From positions 2,124,179 through 2,129,542 of the forward strand of contig CP070627.1 in NCBI GenBank assembly GCA_020355945.1: a stretch of 5,364 nucleotides of DNA, written 5' to 3'. This DNA is from Candidatus Aminicenantota bacterium (GTDB lineage Bacteria > Acidobacteriota > Aminicenantia > UBA2199). This document shows positions 1-4,350 of the stretch, piece by piece (the first letter of the stretch is position 1; each line of letters opens with the position of its first letter). The notes beneath the pieces are model-generated. The model saw only the letters and a program-made list of their open reading frames with translations, made no database searches and was not told where the DNA came from. Position numbers and translations under genes: made by a program.

Positions 1-107
1 TACTTATCGATATAAAAGACAAAGATTCCAACCTGCTGGAGTCCGTAAAAGTAAAAGTCACACCGGAAATAAAAAAAGTTACCCTTATTCTTGATGTTAA
101 AAAGTAA
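1..107 (+). CDS. 3' end of an upstream gene (partial, unidentified; possibly YbbR-like)
   Basis: An open frame entering from the left edge (first full codon at 3) runs 34 codons to TAA at 105-107. The visible tail reads ...SVKVKVTPEIKKVTLILDVKK, which alternates hydrophobic and charged residues as in the last strands of a beta domain. The pattern 'V-x-V-x-P...V-T-L' recalls the end of YbbR/CdaR-type repeats, but 34 residues are too few to assign a family, so that suggestion is weak. The gene overlaps the start of the following transglycosylase by 14 nt (ATG at 94), which argues that the two are co-transcribed and perhaps translationally coupled. Confidence is good that this is coding and low for any function. 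Confidence 0.6.
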   Translation, partial: LIDIKDKDSNLLESVKVKVTPEIKKVTLILDVKK

Positions 108-1521
108 ATTACTATCTCTTATTCTTGGTATTGCTGTCATATTTAGTGCTTGCTTGACAAGGGGAGGGGACCGTGATATTAGAACCATTAACACCGATAT
201 CAATGCCCCGGTTAAGGACCCGCCGCCCCCGCATTTAGCCCGGGCGGAAAGCAACTTTCAAAAAGGCAAAGAACTGGTGTTAGCAGGAGATATTGACGGA
301 GCAAAGTATTATTTTGACAGGGTAATCAATATTTTGTTGGATACGGACACCGAATCAAAAAACTTGAATCACCGAACTCACCTGGAATATTACCTGGAGA
401 AGATTTCAGGAATTGAACTCAGTTACCTGGAAGACCGGTTCTCATTATCTGAAAGCCTTGAAGCGCATGAAGCATTTTTAGATGAAGTAATATCTACCCC
501 GCTTTTTCCTTCGTCAGAGCATGAAATCCGGCAAATCCGGGAGAATATGGACCTCCAGGGGCCGCAATACACGATTCCCATTACCATCAATTCCCAGGTG
601 GTTTCTTTTATTAAAGCCTTCCGCACCATCCGCAAAAAAAATATCCAGGATGCGCTGAATCGTTCTGTAGAATATATTGATGAATTTAAGCGGATTTTCA
701 GGGGAGAGGGGCTGCCTGAAGACCTGGCATATTTACCCCTGATTGAGAGTGGGTTTCGCGTTCATGCGGTTTCCAGGGCGCGGGCCCGGGGAGTCTGGCA
801 GTTTATGGCTTCTACGGCGCGGATGTTTGGCCTGCGGGTGGATTGGGTAGTGGATGAACGCAGAGACCCCTATAAATCCGCTGCCGCCGCCGCTAAATAC
901 TTAAAAAAACTGTATGAAGAATTTGGTGACTGGTACCTGGCCCTGGCCTGCTACAACGGTGGAACACGACGGGTTAACCGCGCCATTAAACGCTTAAAAA
1001 CCAAAGATTTCTTCAAAATTGCCCGGCACCGGTGGTATATCCGCCGGGAAACCCGGAATTACGTACCCGCTTTCCTGGCCGCCCTGGTCATTGCTAAGAA
1101 CCCTGAAACTTACGGTTTTACCATTGAAAAAGAAAAAGAAGAAAAAATCTTTGCAAATACCAAAACCATTCAAATCCCCTCACCCGTAAACCTGGACCAG
1201 GTGGCTGCCCTGGCAAAAATCCCCTACCGGGAATTACAAAAAATCAACCCGGAACTCATCCGGGAATTCACCCCCTTTAATAAAAATCTTTACTCTATCC
1301 GGGTGCCCAAAACCGTTGATGAGTCCACACTGGCCCAATTAAAACGACTTCCCCCGGCAAAAAAATACTTTATCGGTTGGTATAAAGTCAAACGGGGGGA
1401 CAGTCTTTACTCCATTGCCAGGAAGTTCAACACCTCGGTCAAAAAAATAAAAAAAGCCAATAAATTAAGATCGAATCTTATCCACCCCGGGAAGCGATTA
1501 CTGATCCCTAGAGGGATTTAG
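94..1521 (+). CDS. mltD: MltD-type membrane-bound lytic murein transglycosylase (lipoprotein, SLT + LysM)
   Basis: Predicted to cleave the MurNAc-GlcNAc beta-1,4 bond of peptidoglycan, leaving 1,6-anhydroMurNAc, from a lipid anchor in the envelope. Residues are numbered from the ATG at 94. The N-terminus is a lipoprotein signal (MLKSK, hydrophobic stretch, then IFSAC with the lipid Cys at 20; Phe at -3 is non-standard). A single TPR-like helix pair lies near 49-81, after a DPPPPH stretch. The lysozyme-like SLT domain spans about 195-325. It has the catalytic Glu in LIESGF (E218), then GVWQFM, ERRDP, ALACYNGG and RNYVPAF, all standard for the family. A degenerate LysM-like MltD linker covers about 360-405, and one clear LysM (YKVKRGDSLYSIA...HPGKRLLIP) covers about 430-472 and should bind peptidoglycan glycan. 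A TTG at 91, in frame, is an alternative start. No Shine-Dalgarno is visible for either, which fits coupling to the overlapping upstream gene. At 475 aa it is of normal MltD length and looks intact. Confidence 0.93.
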   Translation: MLKSKLLSLILGIAVIFSACLTRGGDRDIRTINTDINAPVKDPPPPHLARAESNFQKGKELVLAGDIDGAKYYFDRVINILLDTDTESKNLNHRTHLEYYLEKISGIELSYLEDRFSLSESLEAHEAFLDEVISTPLFPSSEHEIRQIRENMDLQGPQYTIPITINSQVVSFIKAFRTIRKKNIQDALNRSVEYIDEFKRIFRGEGLPEDLAYLPLIESGFRVHAVSRARARGVWQFMASTARMFGLRVDWVVDERRDPYKSAAAAAKYLKKLYEEFGDWYLALACYNGGTRRVNRAIKRLKTKDFFKIARHRWYIRRETRNYVPAFLAALVIAKNPETYGFTIEKEKEEKIFANTKTIQIPSPVNLDQVAALAKIPYRELQKINPELIREFTPFNKNLYSIRVPKTVDESTLAQLKRLPPAKKYFIGWYKVKRGDSLYSIARKFNTSVKKIKKANKLRSNLIHPGKRLLIPRGI

Positions 1522-1527
1522 AAAATG

Positions 1528-1566
1528 GGAAGATAGGAAGATAGGAAGATAGGAAGATAGGAAGAT
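1528..1566 (+). repeat. 8-bp tandem repeat (GGAAGATA, about 4.9 copies)
   Basis: Four perfect GGAAGATA units (1528-1559) and a fifth lacking only the last base (1560-1566) begin 6 nt after the transglycosylase stop. Each unit junction contains TAG (at 1534, 1542, 1550 and 1558). Because 8 is not a multiple of 3, successive TAGs fall in different frames, so all three + frames are closed. Slipped-strand copy-number variation is expected of such an array. Its role, if any, is unknown. Confidence 0.95.
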
Positions 1567-1633
1567 GGAACATAAGTCTAAAATGTTGCGATTTTTAATC
1601 TTAAGTATAAAAAAAACCACAGATAATGATTTT

Positions 1634-1639
1634 AAGAGG
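1634..1639 (+). promoter_or_regulatory. Shine-Dalgarno for the ComM-like gene
   Basis: AAGAGG lies 5 nt upstream of the ATG at 1645 and supports that start. In the rest of the 1567-1633 gap I see only a poor promoter candidate (TTGCGA at 1586, TATAAA at 1606, spacer 14 bp), too short to call. Confidence 0.7.
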
Positions 1640-1644
1640 CAGCA

Positions 1645-3177
1645 ATGGTAAGTAGAATAAATTCTGCGGTGATGAGCGGTTTGAATGTCACATTAACCGA
1701 AGTGGAAGTGGGATTCTCAAAAGGAATCCCGGGTACCACCATTGTGGGTTTACCGGACAGTGCGGTAAGTGAAAGCAAAGAACGAATTCGGTTTGCCATA
1801 AAGAACTCCGGGTTTGAATACCCTTATAAAGAGAAAATCGTGGTGAATCTTTCTCCTGCGGATGTAAAAAAGGAAGGTTCATGCCTGGACCTGCCCATTG
1901 CCGTGGGCATCATAAAAAACGAGAATTATTTAAGGAGTGATATTTTTGATGACTTCTTATTTTATGGAGAACTCAACCTGAACGGCGAATTAAAACCGGT
2001 CAAAGGTGTCTTGAACCTGGCGCTTTTTGCCAGGGAGAATGGGTTCAAAGGGGTGATTGTTCCCTATGACAACGGTAATGAAGCTGCTTTTGTGAAAGAG
2101 ATCGACGTATTTGCCTTTAAGACCCTGAATGAAATCATCGAATTTGTCATCTCCCCTGATTTTTCCAAAAAGGTTAAGCATAGAAAGAGAAAACCCGGGA
2201 AGAGAAAAACGGATATTGATTTTAGCGAGATCAAGGGGCAGTACCTGGCCAAGCGGGTAATGGAAATTTCAGCCGCAGGTTTTCATAATGTATTGATGGT
2301 GGGGCCGCCGGGTTCGGGCAAATCCATGATATCCAAGGCTTTTCCCTCCATTTTACCGGACATGACCGATGACGAAATCCTGGAAACCTCGCTGGTATAT
2401 AGTGCGGCAGGGCTGCTGGATAACCGGAACAGCCTGATGGACAGACGTCCGTTTCGTTCGCCCCATCATACCATTTCGGATGTGGGCATCAGCGGCGGGG
2501 GAAAATATCCCATACCCGGTGAAATATCCCTGGCTCACAATGGTGTTTTGTTCCTGGATGAACTCCCTTATTTTAAAAAATCAGCCCTGGAAGTATTAAG
2601 GCAGCCGTTGGAGGATGGAGAGATCACGATTTCTCGTTCTTTAACTTCTTATACCTACCCGGCAAAATTTATGTTTATTGCAGCCATGAATCCTTGTGAA
2701 GACTCGGTAGGGTTAAAAGGTTCCGATTATTACCTTTGCACGGAGGCTCAAAAAAGGGCTTATTATTCTAAAATCTCAAAACCGTTATTGGATCGGATTG
2801 ATCTGCAGATTGAAGTGAAAAAGGTTAACATTGATGAAATTACTTCCGATGCGAAAGCGGAGAGTTCCCAGGAGGTCAAAAGAAGGGTAGTTCAAGCCAG
2901 GAACGTGCAGTTACAGCGATTTAAGGGTTTGAAGCACAAGATATTTGCTAACGGTCAGATGGGAAACAGGGAGATAAAGAAGTTTTGTCCGTTGGATGCG
3001 GGGGGGGAGAAGTTGCTTAAGATGGCGGTGGAAAAGTTGGATATGAGTGCCAGGAGTTATTTTAAGGTATTAAAGATAGCGCGGACTATTGCTGATCTGG
3101 AGGCTGTGGAAGCCATTCGGCAGCATCATATCCAGGAGGCCCTGCAGTATCGGACATTGGAATTGTTTAACCTTTAA
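1645..3177 (+). CDS. comM: ComM/YifB-family AAA+ ATPase (Mg-chelatase-like)
   Basis: Family members are cytosolic hexameric AAA+ motors. ComM drives branch migration of recombination intermediates during natural transformation. Order along the 510 aa: an N-terminal Lon-S16-like ChlI fold (about 18-140, with VGLPDSAVSESKERI and VNLSPADVKKEG); a strongly basic linker (175-188); the Mg_chelatase AAA+ core (about 192-395); and a C-terminal lid (about 400-507). The core has Walker A GPPGSGKS (220-227, K226), RSPHHTISD (271-279), Walker B VLFLDE (301-306), the sensor-1 region AAMNPC (346-351) and LLDRIDL (381-387, R384). The lid has SARSYFKVLKIARTIADL with a likely sensor-2 Arg470. Length is typical and all ATPase motifs are present. 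One oddity is that the usual four-Cys insert after MNP (CPCG...CxC) is cut to two Cys, C351 and C365. An SD (AAGAGG) supports the start. It is convergent with the - strand genes downstream, and no clear terminator follows it. Family assignment is very firm; a role in transformation here is inferred from the family. Confidence 0.95.
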   Translation: MVSRINSAVMSGLNVTLTEVEVGFSKGIPGTTIVGLPDSAVSESKERIRFAIKNSGFEYPYKEKIVVNLSPADVKKEGSCLDLPIAVGIIKNENYLRSDIFDDFLFYGELNLNGELKPVKGVLNLALFARENGFKGVIVPYDNGNEAAFVKEIDVFAFKTLNEIIEFVISPDFSKKVKHRKRKPGKRKTDIDFSEIKGQYLAKRVMEISAAGFHNVLMVGPPGSGKSMISKAFPSILPDMTDDEILETSLVYSAAGLLDNRNSLMDRRPFRSPHHTISDVGISGGGKYPIPGEISLAHNGVLFLDELPYFKKSALEVLRQPLEDGEITISRSLTSYTYPAKFMFIAAMNPCEDSVGLKGSDYYLCTEAQKRAYYSKISKPLLDRIDLQIEVKKVNIDEITSDAKAESSQEVKRRVVQARNVQLQRFKGLKHKIFANGQMGNREIKKFCPLDAGGEKLLKMAVEKLDMSARSYFKVLKIARTIADLEAVEAIRQHHIQEALQYRTLELFNL

Positions 3178-3197
3178 GAGATTAGTGATTAGCATGA

Positions 3198-3386
3198 TTA
3201 GGGGACAGGCCAGTAAAAGAAAAGGATGTCAATGGTGGTAATGATATCACCGGGTTTCAGTCCGGCTGCTTTAGCTGGTGAAGCTTTAACAATGCGGTGA
3301 ATTTTGAAGATGTTGAGCCCAGAACCCGCGGCAGTAGGATAAATACCGCTCATATCATACTTGAAGGGGTGGTTAAAATTACAATT
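3198..3386 (-). pseudogene. remnant of a PDZ domain (aspartyl-protease/CTP-type), truncated both ends
   Basis: On the - strand about 50 codons read as the first part of a PDZ domain: FKYDMSGIYPTAAG, then IHRIVKASPAKAAGLKPGD, IITTID. The YDMSG entry followed by 'V..SPA.AAGL..GDII' matches PDZ domains found C-terminal in retropepsin-like or carboxy-terminal proteases. Homology starts abruptly near 3380 and stops after TID at 3228. The next residues (ILFFYWPVP, stop 3198-3200) are unrelated, although the family normally continues with a Gly and further strands. No plausible start or SD precedes it, and the codons upstream overlap the end of the HU-like gene out of frame. It is therefore read as a decayed fragment, not a functional gene. 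It has no internal stop or frameshift, so loss may be fairly recent. Confidence 0.65.
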
Positions 3387-3442
3387 CTTCAATCTCTTCT
3401 TTTGAATTTGTCTGGACCGTTTTCTTTTGTGCCTTAAGTTGT

Positions 3443-3844
3443 TTAATTCTTTTTCACTTTGTCGTTGGGGTGTTCCTGGTTCCATCGTTCCACCAGGTCA
3501 TCGGTGGTTTTTCCGATCATATCGCGATTGACAATATCGCCTTTGAATTTGCCTGAGACGTTGATTTCGCTGATAAGGATCGAATCGGACCAGTGGTTAA
3601 TACCCAGTTTCCCTTCCAGGTCGATGGTGGGAGCAAAAAATCCTAATCCCCTTAACCGGACGGAACGGCCGGACAGTGCATAAAATGTAATGGCTTCTCG
3701 TAGTTCGGCCATGACATTGAGGATGGTTCCTTCATTTAAGCTGCTGCGTCCGGCAATGAAATCCACCACGTCTCCCAATTCAGCCACGATGCCCCTTTTT
3801 ATCCTTGGGGAGTAGGCCCTTATTGCTTCTATCTGACGTGCCAT
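3443..3844 (-). CDS. HU/IHF-like DNA-binding protein (elongated variant, 133 aa)
   Basis: A probable nucleoid-associated or DNA-bending protein of the HU/IHF superfamily. Residues about 14-58 form the helical dimerisation part (VVDFIAGRSSLNEGTILNVMAELREAI, in the place of HU's 'ia..tgls...v..vl..l...i'). Residues 59-72 carry the HU signature in the form SGRSVRLRGLGFFAP. Residues 73-100 would be the arm and return strands, but the classical GRNPxTG arm motif is absent. Compared with about 90 aa for HU, it has a short N-terminal extension and a C-terminal tail (GKTTDDLVERWNQEHPND) of a type I associate with the longer HU-like DNA-binding proteins. A perfect AGGAGG with 6-nt spacing fixes the start. 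A +1 frameshift at the A-run before the stop would add 20-odd Lys/Glu-rich residues (see findings). It appears monocistronic, with its own promoter and a cluster of repeated boxes that suggest autoregulation or repression. DNA-binding activity is inferred from family only. Confidence 0.85.
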   Translation of the reverse strand: MARQIEAIRAYSPRIKRGIVAELGDVVDFIAGRSSLNEGTILNVMAELREAITFYALSGRSVRLRGLGFFAPTIDLEGKLGINHWSDSILISEINVSGKFKGDIVNRDMIGKTTDDLVERWNQEHPNDKVKKN

Positions 3845-3850
3845 ATGTTT

Positions 3851-3856
3851 CCTCCT
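3851..3856 (-). promoter_or_regulatory. strong Shine-Dalgarno of the HU-like gene
   Basis: On the - strand a perfect AGGAGG lies 6 nt before the ATG at 3844. It is the best ribosome-binding site in the window and suggests high translation, as expected for an abundant nucleoid protein. Confidence 0.9.
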
Positions 3857-3861
3857 ATTTC

Positions 3862-3910
3862 AATGGTTCAAAATGGTTTTTTCAACCATTCTAATGGTAC
3901 CGTACAATGG
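3862..3910 (-). promoter_or_regulatory. cluster of AACCATT boxes (putative operator) upstream of the HU-like gene
   Basis: The 7-mer AACCATT is found on the - strand at 3862-3868 and 3872-3878 and on the + strand at 3884-3890. The middle and last form a 7-bp inverted repeat with a 5-nt loop. Near copies lie at 3893-3898 (ACCATT) and 3906-3910 (CCATT), and another exact copy is at 4032-4038 (+). The boxes straddle the proposed -10 and the likely transcription start, where a repressor would act. In RNA the 3872-3890 pair would form a small hairpin in the leader ahead of the SD. The identity of the binder is unknown; autoregulation by the HU-like protein is one possibility. Confidence 0.5.
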
Positions 3911-3922
3911 GCCTGATGTCAA
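3894..3922 (-). promoter_or_regulatory. sigma70-type promoter for the HU-like gene
   Basis: On the - strand a perfect -35 TTGACA (3922-3917) is followed after exactly 17 bp by TACCAT (3899-3894; 4 of 6 match to TATAAT). This predicts a transcript start near 3887 and a leader of about 43 nt ending in the AGGAGG site. The weak -10 overlaps one of the AACCATT boxes, and an A+T-rich periodic tract lies immediately upstream where an UP element would be. Other TATAAT hexamers farther upstream have no matching -35 that I can see. Confidence 0.5.
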
Positions 3923-3936
3923 ATCTTAGTTATGAT

Positions 3937-4020
3937 TTTTTATATTTTAATGTATAATTTGTAAATTATAGACTAAAATTTTAAAATTATATACTATAAT
4001 TTTGAAATTATATATTAAAA
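3937..4020. repeat. A+T-rich 21-bp periodic repeat array (three clear copies, a fourth doubtful)
   Basis: Three adjacent 21-bp units, 3958-3978, 3979-3999 and 4000-4020, match one another at 17-18 of 21 positions. All contain AAATTATA at the same offset, with ATTATA at 3965, 3986 and 4007 (exactly 21 apart). That hexamer is TATAAT on the - strand. A degenerate fourth unit at 3937-3957 matches about 14 of 21 and could be chance in such composition. The surrounding 3924-4028 is about 91% A+T. A period of 21 bp equals two helical turns, so any protein would bind the same face. It sits just upstream of the -35 of the HU-like gene. Confidence 0.7.
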
Positions 4021-4050
4021 TTTTTAATCAGAACCATTCATTCACAGGTT

Positions 4051-4085
4051 TTGATAGGTTGTTCGGGTGCTTTTCAACCTATCAA
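4051..4085. repeat. perfect 11-bp inverted repeat with 13-nt loop
   Basis: TTGATAGGTTG (4051-4061) and CAACCTATCAA (4075-4085) are exact reverse complements around the loop TTCGGGTGCTTTT. No T-tract follows on either strand, so it is not a standard intrinsic terminator. It could be an operator-sized palindrome, an RNA hairpin or part of a decayed element. No gene spans it convincingly. Confidence 0.85.
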
Positions 4086-4110
4086 TCCCCTTTGCAAAAG
4101 GAGCTATTTG

Positions 4111-4128
4111 ACAGGATGAACAGGATAA
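4111..4128. repeat. 9-bp direct repeat (ACAGGATRA x2)
   Basis: ACAGGATGA and ACAGGATAA lie side by side directly after a TTTG. Short tandem ACAGGAT-type units are a familiar sort of intergenic repeat in several bacterial phyla. Here there are only two copies and no evident function. Confidence 0.5.
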
Positions 4129-4130
4129 TA

Positions 4131-4170
4131 AGGGGCGGAGGCGCGGGCCTCGAGACGTCCGCGTTCGGGC
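4131..4170. other. GC-rich hairpin-forming patch in an A+T-rich intergenic region
   Basis: About 40 bp are strongly G+C-rich, in sharp contrast with the roughly 91% A+T tract about 100 bp away. CGCGGGC (4142-4148) can pair with GTCCGCG (4157-4163) with one G-U, around the loop CTCGAGAC. An alternative is GAGGC-GCGG-GCCTC (4138-4151). The composition suggests a small inserted or repetitive element rather than background sequence. No T-run follows, so it is not called a terminator. Confidence 0.45.
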
Positions 4171-4197
4171 TTATTGATCTCTTTGGATTAGAGGGTC

Positions 4198-4286
4198 ACA
4201 GAAAAAAGGGTCAGGCAAAAAAAATCTGAATTGTTCATCAAAGAGATTGAAAGGCTTTTTTAGGTCAGAAAAGGTGCCAGGCAAGG
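4198..4286. repeat. pair of REP-like motifs (CAGAAAA..GG..CAGGCA)
   Basis: CAGAAAAAAGGGTCAGGCA (4198-4216 region) and CAGAAAAGGTGCCAGGCA (4266-4283) share the pattern CAGAAAA, GG, then CAGGCA. The second resembles one half of the GGTGCC-GGCACC palindromes often linked to REP-associated (RAYT) transposases, but its right arm is degenerate. A related AGGGGACAGGCCA lies at 3199-3211, exactly where the PDZ remnant breaks off. No transposase is present in the window. Confidence 0.3.
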
Positions 4287-4302
4287 AATTATTCTTTCTT
4301 TT

Positions 4303-4350
4303 CTTCTTCGCTTCTCAGCTTCTCAGCTTCTCAGCTTCTTCGCTTCTCTT
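4303..4350 (-). repeat. 8-bp tandem array at the 3' end of the TPR gene
   Basis: Six consecutive 8-bp units on the + strand: CTTCTTCG, three perfect CTTCTCAG (4311-4334), CTTCTTCG and CTTCTCTT. On the - strand each perfect unit carries TGA (4333-4331, 4325-4323, 4317-4315), one in each reading frame. The third is the stop codon of the TPR gene. The array therefore encodes the last 10 or so residues (RSEEAEKLRS), and copy-number change would alter that tail. Confidence 0.95.

Noticed and set aside
1586..1611. Promoter for the ComM-like gene (TTGCGA ... TATAAA)
   Set aside because: The spacer is 14 bp and the -35 is poor, in a locally A+T-rich gap.
3459..3683. + strand open frame opposite the HU-like gene
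   Set aside because: It is an antisense shadow of a well-supported gene, with no SD and no family resemblance.
3937..4020. Replication origin or plasmid iteron interpretation of the 21-bp array
   Set aside because: I see no DnaA box (TTATNCACA type), no Rep gene and no partition gene. The position upstream of the HU-like promoter explains it better.
4002..4229. 75-codon + strand open frame with a TTG start
   Set aside because: It runs across the A+T repeat, the palindrome, the 9-bp repeat and the GC patch. It has no SD, no recognisable domain and a composition that simply follows these elements.
4217..4242. Possible intrinsic terminator for the TPR gene (- strand T8 run at 4224-4217)
   Set aside because: The only stem before it is TGAA-CAA-TTCA, four weak pairs, too unstable to call.
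4177..4247. 9-bp inverted repeat ATCTCTTTG / CAAAGAGAT spaced by 53 nt
   Set aside because: The arms are short and A+T-biased at a long distance. It is plausible by chance and has no link to a feature.
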